A stretch of 64,000 nucleotides of DNA from Sansalvadorimonas sp965221135. Lineage in GTDB: Bacteria; Pseudomonadota; Gammaproteobacteria; Pseudomonadales; Endozoicomonadaceae. Below are positions 27,001 through 35,514 of this stretch, in pieces. Position 1 is the first letter of the stretch. Each line of letters opens with the position of its first letter. The stretch is from the NCBI GenBank assembly GCA_965221135.1, contig CBDCRZ010000030.1, positions 26,042 through 90,041 on the forward strand, read 5' to 3'. A program made the position numbers and the translations under genes. The notes below the pieces were generated by a model that ran no database searches, had not been told where the DNA came from, and worked only from the letters and a program-made list of their open reading frames with translations.

Positions 27001-27704
27001 TGCTGCGCCCTCACCATGGTCAGATTGACCATCAGTTTTTCCACCAACAGGCTTCTAAAGAACAATTTCAGCACTTCCGGATCAATTCCCGTTTTCTCTA
27101 CAGCCCAGGTTTGACTCTTAATCTTGTAATGGCAGGATTTGCACAGCGGCATAAGGTTGGAAGGATGGTTGTCCGCTGTGATTCTGTAGGGCACGATGTG
27201 ATGAACATCCAGCTTTCCTGTTTTTCCACAACAAGCACAAAGCGGGATTTTTCGTAAGACTTCATCACGAATGCGTTTCCAACGGCTTCCCCTCGCCTGC
27301 GACTCGTCAGGTTTACAGAGTGATTCGTCATAACACTCTAGGGAACAAAAATTTCCCCTGGAATTACTGGTTCCTTCAACGACACTGCGAGCCAGGTGAA
27401 AGTCTTTCCGGCAATACTTGCAGGTTCTCTGGATTTGGTGGTTTGCATGGCGACATGCTTGTGAGCAGTAATGCTTTTTTGATCTGACCAAAGCACTGCG
27501 AGTTGTGTGAAATCGATTTCTGCAATGATCACATTCGGCCTGCAAACGGCGAGCCTTCAGGGTTGCAATGCCTTTCGCTCCACGGGTTCTGGCCGCACAA
27601 CTGGTACATTTTGGGGCAAGGTTATCCTTGCGAATGGTTTGTTCTTTACCGCAATCACAGCAAATACGAGTGCGTGTCCAACTGGATCGATTCCGATTAG
27701 CCAT
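26997..27704 (-). CDS. HNH endonuclease with zinc-ribbon repeats
   Basis: Protein of 235 residues, start taken as MANRNRSSWTRT; the frame is open 90 bp further but without family support. Several Cys-x2-Cys knuckles come first (CCDCGKEQ, CTSCAAR, CDHCRNRF, CKYCRKDF). The HNH core follows: CACCGKTGKLDVHHIVPYR, then NLMPLCKSCHYK. HNH proteins near phage methyltransferases often act as homing or packaging nucleases. The stop overlaps the methyltransferase start. Confidence 0.85.
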   Translation of the reverse strand: MANRNRSSWTRTRICCDCGKEQTIRKDNLAPKCTSCAARTRGAKGIATLKARRLQAECDHCRNRFHTTRSALVRSKKHYCSQACRHANHQIQRTCKYCRKDFHLARSVVEGTSNSRGNFCSLECYDESLCKPDESQARGSRWKRIRDEVLRKIPLCACCGKTGKLDVHHIVPYRITADNHPSNLMPLCKSCHYKIKSQTWAVEKTGIDPEVLKLFFRSLLVEKLMVNLTMVRAQQ

Positions 27705-27908
27705 GGTGAATTCCATCCTGGATATATGCAAAAAACAAAACGCCCCGGACCGAATGATCCGAGGCGTTGAGTGGCAGTTGGCATAGCGCTGCACAAGCGT
27801 ACAGAAAATATAACCCTAAAACGGCGGTTTTGTCCCACCCCCAAAATCAGCACTTAACAACAACCGACACCTTTATCCTGTAGCTCCCCTCAACTCCCAC
27901 TAACTCCC

Positions 27909-28226
27909 TCAGGAAATGTACAGCTGGATACACAGCAAAGTTTTATGCCAGTGCCGTTGAATCGAAGACCGAGGGATACCGGTTCGGTGCGCGATCTCCC
28001 GCCAGGTGACACCGGAGACCCTTAGCCAGATCAGTTTACGATCCGACACGCCCAGTGGCGTCAGCCAGTTAATACACTCCACCAGCCGGTCTTCTTGTGC
28101 GGCAGAGGGCCGCATGTAGATCACTTCCCGTTCTGCACGGCGCTCTTGCTCGCGTTGAGCGTAAACCATCTCCGGCCAGGCGGAACCGTGGCCTAACTGA
28201 ATCCCCGTAGGTAGCCGTCTGGCCAT
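27909..28226 (-). CDS. DUF6362-like helix-turn-helix phage protein
   Basis: 105 residues from MARRLPTGIQLGHGSAWPEM. The segment AERE VIYMRPSAAQEDRL VECINWL and the C-terminal HTH-like WREIAHRTGIPRSSIQRHW match a small family found beside phage primase and lysis genes. The region upstream of this start looks fused to the end of the primase gene, so the true N-terminus is uncertain. Confidence 0.6.
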   Translation of the reverse strand: MARRLPTGIQLGHGSAWPEMVYAQREQERRAEREVIYMRPSAAQEDRLVECINWLTPLGVSDRKLIWLRVSGVTWREIAHRTGIPRSSIQRHWHKTLLCIQLYIS

Positions 28227-28557
28227 ATGCCAGGCTTCCTGGGACACGCCAGTCGTTATAGAGCTGACTGCCCCCTTCCCGTTGACCACGATTCACATCG
28301 CACCGCTCCTCCAGCCACTGGCCAAGCGTATCCTCCCCATCGAAGTATTCTTCAGTCGCTTTCACCACACTCGCAGGCGGTTTAATACCTTCTTTCTGCC
28401 ACCGCAGACACCCGGCAATGGCCCAGGCCATAATGCCGTGACGCTCATTTAACAGCTTGTTAGGCAGCTCCCTGTCCTTTTTCTCTTCCGCCACTTTCAC
28501 CGTGAATGGCACCAGGTGCAGGCGACGTTTCATTGCATCATCCACATTGCGAATACC
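28069..28557 (-). pseudogene. D5/P4-type primase-helicase, C-terminal fragment
   Basis: Resumes with GIRNVDDAMKRRLHLVPFTV and continues through PASVVKATEEYFDGEDTLGQ WLEERC, the C-terminal part of phage/plasmid D5-family helicases. It fits directly onto the N-terminal fragment that ends AGNHKP at 30309. After about 28290 the sequence no longer follows the family and overlaps the DUF6362-like gene. Confidence 0.8.
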
Positions 28558-28763
28558 AGTGACTGCCAAGCCCCTTGAAGAATCCCAGCATTTTTGAGGA
28601 CGATGACCTCTAGCATCTTTAAACACAAGACTCAAAATATGATTCGCCCGGCCCAGAAAATATATGGCCCGGTTACTACTTATATATGGAATCAGTGTAT
28701 TTTGAGCATCACCAACCGGACAGCCTCCATGTAAAAAATGTAGCAAGTGATTTGAGGTAACGA

Positions 28764-30050
28764 TCAGCTATTCAGGTAATTCAATACCGTGGTGATGGAC
28801 TGTCTGGTTCTGTCGATATTTCCACGGATCTCCACACCCAAAATGCTGAGGGGGTTTTCGTTAATCCGTTTACATAAATCGCGGTAATCACCACAAAAAG
28901 TATCAATGTCCTCCAGCAATCTGGCCAGCAATTCAGGATTGGTGGAGGCTGCACCCAATCGTTTTATCAGGGTGTCGAGGCGTTCTGCCAGTTCAATACT
29001 TTCTTCCAATACCTTCTCTCTCTCCTGTTTCATAACATGGAGATTGTCATCACCGGAATAATCAATCAGGCGATCCACGCCTTTTCTTAACTGCTCTACA
29101 CTGGCAAGGGATTTTTCCGCACAGAACTTCAAGGCCGCAGGGTCCAGGTCTTTATATTTTTCATTATCCGGGTCCTGATATATCAGCCGCCCCATTAGCC
29201 GGAATGTCCACTTCACCAGGTGATATCCTACGGCGACGACAGGGACAGAAGCGGCCAGCAAATTGAAATTTCTGTGGACATCTAAAACAGAGTCCTCCTG
29301 AAAGGTCTCATAACGAGCCTCCGCCCAGATCCCCAGTCGCCCGGGCAGGGTCTCTCCAAAGTGATAGGGTTTAGCAGCCAGGGCAAGAAAAGCTGAGCGT
29401 ACACCAGGCTCCCGGGACAAGTCTTTCGCCGAAAAGTGGTCAAGCCAGTGGCCATCTTTTCCCGTGCTTTTATAGATTCTTTGGGCAAAATCCAAACAAT
29501 TATTGGTCAGCAGGTTATACGAACACTCAGGAGACCCCATGGCGCACTTGATATCCAGATCAGTCAGACTCCATACAACCCCCAGAAACTGCTCTTGGTT
29601 AAGATCAAGATTAAGAACGGGGCTACCTGCTGCAATAGCTTGATCCAGGTAATTTTCAGTAAGAACTTTCCCCTTGATTTCCCCATTAACATATTCTTTG
29701 GGATGAAAACCGGAAGCTGCGACTGTTTGCCCCCCCTTACTCAGTAAAATGGATGCATGTCCGCTATTCCAATACAGAGTCAGTTTGCCAGAACTGTCCG
29801 CCGGTTTTGAGGGCGGATTTTGCGCGGACATTTTGGGAAGTGCCCTGACTGCGCGTATATGCTTGAGTTTTTCCAGAAATTGTCCTGTAGGAGAATCCGG
29901 GGCAGGGATATGTTTCACGCCCGTCTGGCTGGAAACCGAATGGTTATTATGGGAGGCCTTTATATTTTTCGAAAAGTCAGCGGGAGGCTGGTTTGCCGGA
30001 GCTGACTCCAGTGTTGAACTGGGTCTCTGTGATTTAATTGGCACGCTCAC
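28764..30050 (-). CDS. Uncharacterised protein with possible permuted papain-like (NlpC/P60-type) fold
   Basis: 428 residues, no signal peptide. The first 85 residues are low-complexity and polar. Residues 88-220 show a histidine motif (GHASILLS) followed about 100 residues later by a cysteine motif (LLTNNCLDFAQRIY). This His-before-Cys order is seen in circularly permuted papain-fold proteins such as DUF4105, PPPDE and LRAT relatives. One hydrophobic segment (FNLLAASVPVVAVGYHLVKW) lies near residue 270, then a long helical C-terminus (residues 300-428). It may be a host- or membrane-directed effector; the fold assignment is from motif order only. Confidence 0.6.
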   Translation of the reverse strand: MSVPIKSQRPSSTLESAPANQPPADFSKNIKASHNNHSVSSQTGVKHIPAPDSPTGQFLEKLKHIRAVRALPKMSAQNPPSKPADSSGKLTLYWNSGHASILLSKGGQTVAASGFHPKEYVNGEIKGKVLTENYLDQAIAAGSPVLNLDLNQEQFLGVVWSLTDLDIKCAMGSPECSYNLLTNNCLDFAQRIYKSTGKDGHWLDHFSAKDLSREPGVRSAFLALAAKPYHFGETLPGRLGIWAEARYETFQEDSVLDVHRNFNLLAASVPVVAVGYHLVKWTFRLMGRLIYQDPDNEKYKDLDPAALKFCAEKSLASVEQLRKGVDRLIDYSGDDNLHVMKQEREKVLEESIELAERLDTLIKRLGAASTNPELLARLLEDIDTFCGDYRDLCKRINENPLSILGVEIRGNIDRTRQSITTVLNYLNS

Positions 30051-30060
30051 TCTACCAGGA

Positions 30061-30228
30061 AAGAGTCATTTTCAGCTTAGCATTTAACTGGCACTCAATC
30101 ACCGAACCACAAGCAAACCAATAACAATGAAGACAGTACTGAACCGAAAATAAAACAGTGATTACGCACAAATCTTCTTAACTGAAAGTATATGAAATGA
30201 ATAATTTGAAGGCTCACTGGAACGACTG
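30061..30228. other. AT-rich divergent intergenic region
   Basis: Lies between the start of the papain-like gene and the start of the truncated exported ORF. It probably holds divergent promoters; I cannot place a convincing -10/-35 pair. Confidence 0.3.
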
Positions 30229-30345
30229 ATGATTTCGAGAAAATTTTATCTTCCATTACTGTTTATTTTCATTACTACAGTAAACAGCGGTAGCTTTGCC
30301 GAACAGGTGGGTTTATGGTTACCGGCAATCACTAATTTGAACTGA
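30229..30345 (+). pseudogene. Truncated exported protein, signal peptide only
   Basis: The frame MISRKFYLPLLFIFITTVNS continues GSFAEQ: a basic start, hydrophobic core and small-residue cleavage site, a textbook signal peptide. After residue 26 it runs into antisense primase sequence and stops. This is the 5' end of a secreted-protein gene cut off at the insertion junction. Confidence 0.6.
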
Positions 30346-30960
30346 GGGCTGTATTCAAAAAAATCCTGGCGCATAAACCGGGCAGAGACTTTATCGCCAC
30401 CGGTTAATGTTTTCAGTTTGGACTCATTCCAGCGTTTACCTTGTTCCGTTTCCACGCTGGACACAAAACGTGCTCCCTGCAGACTGGCCAAATCGGTAGG
30501 ATGCTTCTCGTGGCGGGATTCCATAAACGTTTCCACAGAAGCATTGACCGCATAATTCCCCAAAATAGACATCAGCACATGGATAAAAACCGATTTACCA
30601 TTGGCTCCTCCACCATGCAGGAAGAACAGCGCATGCTCCGATGTCACACCTGTCAGGCAGTACCCCACGACCTTTTGCAGATAATCCACCAGCGCCTGAT
30701 CACCATCAGTGACATCATTCAGAAAGCGTAACCAAAGAGGGCACTCTCCCTCCGGCGCGGCTGTGGTGATACGTGTCATCATCTCCTGTCGGTCATGATC
30801 GCTGACCTGCCCGGTCTTGAGATCGACAACACCACCGGGGGTGTTTAACAGCCAGGGGTTACGACCCCAGTCCTCTGTCACTGTCGCATGACAGGGAGCC
30901 GAGCGGGCCAGTTTCACTACACTTTGGATCGTACTGTTGGACGCCAGCCGTGTACGCTGC
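30309..30960 (-). pseudogene. D5/P4-type primase-helicase, N-terminally truncated fragment
   Basis: Begins inside the family near RLASNSTIQSVVKLARS, continues NPWLLNTPGGVVDLKTG, and has a Walker A motif HGGGANGKSVF and the helicase segment FKLVIAGNHKP. The primase N-terminus is absent: upstream sequence is the end of the polysaccharide gene at 30973. So this prophage end is a deletion or integration junction with the polysaccharide operon. Confidence 0.8.
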
Positions 30961-30972
30961 CTATGTTGAATG

Positions 30973-31707
30973 TTACTCGCAATCCCGTCGAAACCACTCC
31001 GGCCGGGAAACCAGCGGGCAGACAACCTCAGTCTTGTCTTGATTACGGGCTATCGCCATCGCTTGAGCGGGATAAACATCCGCATAACGAACAAGGTTTT
31101 CATCCACGGCAACCTTCACCTCGTCCGGTAACCAGTCGCCATACCAGAGGCCAAGCTGTGTGACGGTATCCATCACCTGTCGTTCCCAGGGACCAAGGCT
31201 TGTGGCCCGTTCCAGCGCGTTGAAGAATTCCTGGTCTACCTCACTGGCGCGCGCCTTGGCCATAGCAAGCTCGGCCCAGGTATACGGCCAGGCCGGGCGC
31301 TGGACAATAGCGTCACGGTAAGCCTGCAATCCTTGTTGCTGGTACTCCTTATCGGGTACAAACCCTTGGCGTTGAGCATCTGTCACCACCCAGTCTTCTA
31401 TCTTGGCCTTGGCAGAAAGGTATTCCGGTGCACCCGGTGCTAACGCCAGTGCCCGTTCGGCACCTTCACGTACTGTAGCGACAGACTTATCGGATACCGC
31501 AAAACCTTCACCGTCCTGCTTTAACTCTTCATGCCAGAAAGCCAGATAAGAGTCGGTCTGGCCATTTATCACACTGGCTTTCATCTGTTGAAAGCTGGTG
31601 CCAATCATTATGGCGAGCAGAGGCAACAGCAACAGGGCTGGCAACCGCTTTAGGGAGAAGGAGCGGGTTTTTCTGGTGCGCCTTCTGCGACGTTTGGTGT
31701 TTTCCAT
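30973..31707 (-). CDS. VpsP-like polysaccharide biosynthesis protein
   Basis: 244 residues; the start MENTKRRRRRTRK is chosen because the upstream frame is a tandem repeat. A basic N-terminus is followed by one membrane segment (ALLLLPLLAIMIGTSF). A periplasmic helical-repeat region follows (ERALALAPGAPEYLSAKAKI, WPYTWAELAMAKARA). It ends PEWFRRDCE. Such proteins sit beside O-antigen ligase/polymerase genes in exopolysaccharide clusters. It is the last gene of the operon and abuts the prophage. Confidence 0.7.
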   Translation of the reverse strand: MENTKRRRRRTRKTRSFSLKRLPALLLLPLLAIMIGTSFQQMKASVINGQTDSYLAFWHEELKQDGEGFAVSDKSVATVREGAERALALAPGAPEYLSAKAKIEDWVVTDAQRQGFVPDKEYQQQGLQAYRDAIVQRPAWPYTWAELAMAKARASEVDQEFFNALERATSLGPWERQVMDTVTQLGLWYGDWLPDEVKVAVDENLVRYADVYPAQAMAIARNQDKTEVVCPLVSRPEWFRRDCE

Positions 31708-31711
31708 ACTT

Positions 31712-31747
31712 GAACCATTTTTTGAACCATTTTTTGAACCATTTTTT
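31712..31747. repeat. 12-bp tandem repeat just upstream of the VpsP-like gene
   Basis: Three exact copies of GAACCATTTTTT and part of a fourth (31748-31753) lie immediately before the start codon, between it and the palindromic repeat. Copy-number change would alter the leader length. Confidence 0.8.
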
Positions 31748-31748
31748 G

Positions 31749-31856
31749 AACCACAGAGGACACAAAAGGCACGGAGGAAAAGCTGATTAATAAAAAGCAA
31801 AAGCTCTTACGAAAAGCTTTTTCTTTTCTCCGTGATCTTTGTGCCCTCTGTGGTTA
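31749..31856. repeat. Palindromic intergenic repeat (A)
   Basis: Full palindrome. One arm is CCACAGAGGACACAAAAGG CACGGAGGAAAAG; the other is CTTTTCTCCGTGATCTTTG TGCCCTCTGTGG. It should fold into a long hairpin in RNA from this operon. It lies between the cpsB-like and VpsP-like genes. Confidence 0.8.
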
Positions 31857-32585
31857 AAAGCTTTTAAAAAGTATCTCGGTTAACTTGCCAGGGTTCAGGA
31901 TGCACAGTTTTTCCGCCAGTGCTTTACCGCCCCACTCTTCCAATACTGTGTAAGCGGCTTTCATGGCAGAAGGCCGGTTCTTCACATTGTGGGCATCGGA
32001 AGCCACGCAGAACGCCAGGTCCTGCTCAACAAACCATTGCGCCGTCTTTAAGGCTGTATCACCAAAGCCACCAGCAACAGACGCGGCTGTCAGCTGGAAC
32101 AACGCGCCGCGCTTTGCCAGAGAGTGTGCCAGTTCAGGCTTGCGCATGATTTCTTTATTGCGTTCAGGGTGAGCAATCAATGCAGTGATGTTCTGCCGTT
32201 CCAACCAGGCCAACAGGTTTTCAATACCCATGGGAATACGGTCATGGGGCATTTCCAGCAGCACAACGGTTTTGTCCTGCCAGCGGCCAAGGAACGGCAC
32301 TTTGTCTCGCTTCAGGTGAATCATAAATTCATCACTGATGCGAACTTCGGCAGCCATAGCCAGTTTGATAGGAAGAGCCTTCTCGTTAACAGCCTGCTGT
32401 AAGCTTTCGAAGGCTGGTTTGATGGTATCGACTGTGTTTTCGAACCGCCCGGCGTGCATATGAGGGGTACACACAAGATGTGTGGTTCCATCCTCTATGG
32501 CCAGCTGCAACAGTGCCAGAGAGTCTTTTAATGTTTGGGCACCGTCGTCGATGCCGGGGATAATATGGTTGTGTATATCGATCAC
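31854..32585 (-). CDS. CpsB/YwqE-like tyrosine-protein phosphatase (PHP fold)
   Basis: 243 residues starting MIDIHNHIIPGIDDGAQTLK, the metal-binding PHP signature of this manganese-dependent phosphatase family. Further metal-ligand motifs are TPHMHAGRF, LIAHPERNKE and ASDAHNVKNR. In capsule clusters these enzymes dephosphorylate the polysaccharide co-polymerase tyrosine kinase. No kinase gene is visible in the window, so its partner must be elsewhere. Confidence 0.88.
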   Translation of the reverse strand: MIDIHNHIIPGIDDGAQTLKDSLALLQLAIEDGTTHLVCTPHMHAGRFENTVDTIKPAFESLQQAVNEKALPIKLAMAAEVRISDEFMIHLKRDKVPFLGRWQDKTVVLLEMPHDRIPMGIENLLAWLERQNITALIAHPERNKEIMRKPELAHSLAKRGALFQLTAASVAGGFGDTALKTAQWFVEQDLAFCVASDAHNVKNRPSAMKAAYTVLEEWGGKALAEKLCILNPGKLTEILFKSF

Positions 32586-32597
32586 TTTAAAGCCTTT

Positions 32598-32760
32598 TTA
32601 CCACGGAGGGCACAGAGGGTCGGTGAATGTTCCATTCAACACCGACATTTCCGCCATCCTTGGCGGTCACACGGAGAAAAGCGAAGAGCTTTTTAATAAG
32701 AGCTTTGCTTTTCATAAATAGCTTTTTCTCTGTGTCCTTTGTGCCCTCTGTGGTTCAAAT
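32598..32760. repeat. Palindromic intergenic repeat (B), with an inserted spacer
   Basis: The left arm TACCACGGAGGGCACAGAGG and right arm CTCTGTGTCCTTTGTGCCCT bracket a spacer containing ACCGACATTTCCGCCATCC. The right arm overlaps the end of the next coding region. Confidence 0.75.
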
Positions 32761-34201
32761 GGTGGTTCAAATTCAGGAAACGAGCCAAAAACGCTACAGC
32801 CATCAAAACAACAAAATAAGCCGCGTTCGCCGGTATCTGCAGATTGAAGTCGGCCCAGGAGTGAATCATCAGCGCTATGCCGCCCATGAGCGCGCCAAAC
32901 GCTACACCGTTGTTGAACCGGCTTTTTCGTAAACGTATAGCCTGAATCGCCTGCCATAAGGAAAAGAGCACCGCAAAACCAAGGGCGAGTGTGGCGGGTA
33001 TGCCAAGTTCCTGGGGGAATTGCAGATAGTCGTTGTGGGCATGGTCAAAGAAGCCACGCCAGCCACCGTCTCTCTGGGAAGGCAGTGCGGTATAGAATGT
33101 TCCGGCGCCAGTTCCTGTTAATGGTGCCTGGGCAATCAGTTCTCGGGTTACGGGGTTTACATCTGTGCGCACATCCGCGATGGAGACCGACGCTGATCCC
33201 GTGCTTTCACTTTGTTCCACCACAATGGTACTGCTGATACGATTAACCACCTGATCCAGCCCGAACCAGTTACTGATAATCAGCGTGTCGATTAACAGCA
33301 GGCTTACGAAGAATACCGCCATGCCTCGGGTGAGCTTGCGCTTCAGGACAACGTAAACCACCCCGGTCAACATAAGGCTAGAGAAAAATGCTCCGTTACC
33401 CATACGAGAACGGGTTAACACCAAAGCTACCACCATCACGATGAGGGAAGCTCGCAAAATCACCTTGCTGCTCATTAACGTGGTAAGCGTGGCACGCAAC
33501 CATTCTTTAAAACTGCTACTGCGCTGATCGGTTAACTGGGCCACCAGCAAACCAACCCCCATGGCTGCGGTCATTTCTAAAAAGCCGGCGAGGTGGTTTC
33601 TGTTTACGAAAGTCCCGGTCGCTACGCCCCGACCCGTTACTTTCTTGGCAAAGAAGCCCATTTCCCAGCCAGACAACGTACTCAGTGCACCGTAAAGCGC
33701 CTGGGCAGTACCGGCGATCACAAAGCACAAGGCTAACCAGCGCAACTGTCGATTGTCGGTGATAAGTAAAAGTGTGAGGGCAAACAGCAGATACAACGCC
33801 AGCGTATGCTGAAACGCCGCAGCAGTAGCGTGAGGGTCGAGGGAGAATGGCAGAGAAGAAGGGAGAGGTTCAGCCAATGCCTGGTAAGCAGACTGATAAT
33901 AATGGAAGGTTTCCGGTACCCAGGTTTCCAGCGTAGAAACGGGCCAGGACAACTGCTGCAGCCCAATCCAGGCCAGAACACTCAAAAGAGCAAGGTGTAC
34001 CGGCCAGGCTTTAACAAAGACATTGGGTACTCGGCAGCGCCCCAGAGAAAAGCCCGCTAACCACAGCCCTGCAACCGCAAAAACAGATACCTGCATAATG
34101 CTTTGGGCCCAAACAGTATTGGAACCAAACGGCAGGGGCAGCCAGAACAGAAGAAGAAGGAAAAGGCCGGTGAGTGATTTATGGTACGCGGTGCCGTCCA
34201 T
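32693..34201 (-). CDS. O-antigen ligase/polymerase family membrane protein
   Basis: 502 residues from MDGTAYHKSLTG; an upstream ATG 60 bp away lies in repeat C. There are about 11 hydrophobic segments. The Wzy_C-type periplasmic loop has RDGGWRGFFDHAHNDYLQFP (family H-x-x-x-L motif). It should ligate or polymerise the polysaccharide in the inner membrane. The last residues (LNHHLNHRGHKGHREKAIYE) are encoded by palindromic repeat B, so the element has become the C-terminus of the protein. Confidence 0.85.
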   Translation of the reverse strand: MDGTAYHKSLTGLFLLLLFWLPLPFGSNTVWAQSIMQVSVFAVAGLWLAGFSLGRCRVPNVFVKAWPVHLALLSVLAWIGLQQLSWPVSTLETWVPETFHYYQSAYQALAEPLPSSLPFSLDPHATAAAFQHTLALYLLFALTLLLITDNRQLRWLALCFVIAGTAQALYGALSTLSGWEMGFFAKKVTGRGVATGTFVNRNHLAGFLEMTAAMGVGLLVAQLTDQRSSSFKEWLRATLTTLMSSKVILRASLIVMVVALVLTRSRMGNGAFFSSLMLTGVVYVVLKRKLTRGMAVFFVSLLLIDTLIISNWFGLDQVVNRISSTIVVEQSESTGSASVSIADVRTDVNPVTRELIAQAPLTGTGAGTFYTALPSQRDGGWRGFFDHAHNDYLQFPQELGIPATLALGFAVLFSLWQAIQAIRLRKSRFNNGVAFGALMGGIALMIHSWADFNLQIPANAAYFVVLMAVAFLARFLNLNHHLNHRGHKGHREKAIYEKQSSY

Positions 34202-34237
34202 GGTGAACGCTCTATAACAACAATGACAACCGCGGTT

Positions 34238-34275
34238 TTTACCACAGAGGCCCGAAGACACAAAGAAAAATTACG
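34238..34275. repeat. Palindromic intergenic repeat (C), half element
   Basis: One arm only: TACCACAGAGGCCCGAAGAC ACAAAGAAAAA. Located between the two ligase/polymerase genes. Confidence 0.6.
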
Positions 34276-35377
34276 TGCTTTTTAGTTTATGGCTGCCAAG
34301 GCAAAGCCCAAGGGGAAACCACACCAGCAGCCAGTATGGGTGAGGCGTACGCATCAGTTCATCGACGTAGGTTTGAATACCCACCAGACCAAACACCAGC
34401 CATGTCATCGACAAACGGCTCAACACCGACTGACGGTTTTGCCACGCCAACCAGAGGGCAGAACCCGTTGCCATCAGAAATAACAGTGGTGCGCCAATGC
34501 CGTAGTGCACCCACAAGGTCAGCAGGTAGTTATGGGCAAAGTGGTAAGTAATACCGTGGGGAGGAATCACATAGTCAAACACCTGCCCGGCACCATGGCC
34601 AAGCCAGGGCTTTTGCTGAATAAGGTGTAAAGCGTATTCCCAGATCGGTTCGCGGCCATTAAAGCCCTTGTGAACTTCTGCATTCAGCAGGCTTTCGCCA
34701 AAAGCGACTAACCCGGCACAACCCAACAAAACCGTAAGCAGCCAGACAAACCGATAACGACTGCCAGACAAACCACACAGCACACAACTCCCCACCAGAA
34801 AGGCCGCCATGGCACCCCGGCTGTAGGTCAGTACCAGGTAACCAACCAGGCTGACCAGTCCAATGGCAGACAGCGCCTTAATCAATACGGTGAAACGAAA
34901 AGATGTTTGCAACGGTGTTATCAATGCACACAGCAATACCAGTGCGAAGGGCCCGTAGTACAAGCCTGCATCTATCGGGTTACCCAAATTTGCCCACTCC
35001 CCCAAACCGGCACTGGCAATACGAAAGGCACGGTACGAAAGTGAGCGGTCGTTCACACCCAGCTGCCAACCAAGGGAGAGCAGAGCTACAGCGCCTGCCG
35101 CCAATGCCGCTACCAGCAGGATGGTCTGCATAGGCAACAAGCGGCATAAGCCTGCTGTGATCAGAATAAACAGCCCAACACAAAAGCCACTGAATAACAG
35201 CTGACCAGCCACCGCGAAGGTTGGTACGCCTTCACTCCACAGTACCGAAGCCGCCATAAGGGCGAACAAGGTTATGAGAGAAAGGGTTATAACCTTGTGG
35301 TGAATGGTGGGTAAGGCGGCGCTGAAACTTTTCTTATTATGAGCGTTTAAGAGCAGGAACAGTGCTCCAATTATCAT
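34271..35377 (-). CDS. O-antigen polymerase/ligase-like membrane protein
   Basis: About 368 residues from the first ATG (MIIGALFLLLNAHN). The frame stays open upstream through a GTG at 35447 and to 35518, and the extra FLLSPLYPPAQTPIS resembles the start of the neighbouring protein, so the real start may be earlier. There are about ten membrane segments. The Wzy_C-like loop carries KPWLGHGAGQVFDY and HNYLLTLWVHYG. With two such proteins, one may polymerise and one ligate; the sequence does not say which. Confidence 0.8.
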   Translation of the reverse strand: MIIGALFLLLNAHNKKSFSAALPTIHHKVITLSLITLFALMAASVLWSEGVPTFAVAGQLLFSGFCVGLFILITAGLCRLLPMQTILLVAALAAGAVALLSLGWQLGVNDRSLSYRAFRIASAGLGEWANLGNPIDAGLYYGPFALVLLCALITPLQTSFRFTVLIKALSAIGLVSLVGYLVLTYSRGAMAAFLVGSCVLCGLSGSRYRFVWLLTVLLGCAGLVAFGESLLNAEVHKGFNGREPIWEYALHLIQQKPWLGHGAGQVFDYVIPPHGITYHFAHNYLLTLWVHYGIGAPLLFLMATGSALWLAWQNRQSVLSRLSMTWLVFGLVGIQTYVDELMRTPHPYWLLVWFPLGLCLGSHKLKST

Positions 35378-35437
35378 GGTGCACAGGGAGATGGGGGTCT
35401 GTGCCGGTGGGTAGAGTGGTGAGAGCAGGAAGAGCGC

Positions 35438-35495
35438 TTGAACCACGGAGGTCACAGAGGACACAAAGAAAGGCTGAGAAAAGTCTTTTTGTGGT
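35438..35495. repeat. Palindromic intergenic repeat (D), half element
   Basis: ACCACGGAGGTCACAGAGGA CACAAAGAAAGG; the second arm is reduced to a short CTTTTTGTGGTG. Confidence 0.6.
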
Positions 35496-35514
35496 GAACA
35501 ATCCTTTGAAAAAA

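Larger units (their letters stand above)
28558..30308. mobile_element. 1.75-kb insertion splitting the primase-helicase gene
   Basis: The two primase fragments abut at HKP / GIRNVDD, so everything between is foreign to that gene. The insert holds one complete gene (minus strand), the first codons of a divergent exported protein, and about 200 bp without a recognised gene. I see no transposase, terminal inverted repeats or target duplication, so the mechanism is unknown. Junctions are accurate to a few bases. Confidence 0.7.

Noticed and set aside
31712..31800. Longer start for the VpsP-like protein with S-K-N-G repeats
   Set aside because: The extra 31 residues come from the 12-bp tandem repeat and palindromic element, not from a conserved N-terminus; the internal ATG gives the expected basic start and membrane helix.
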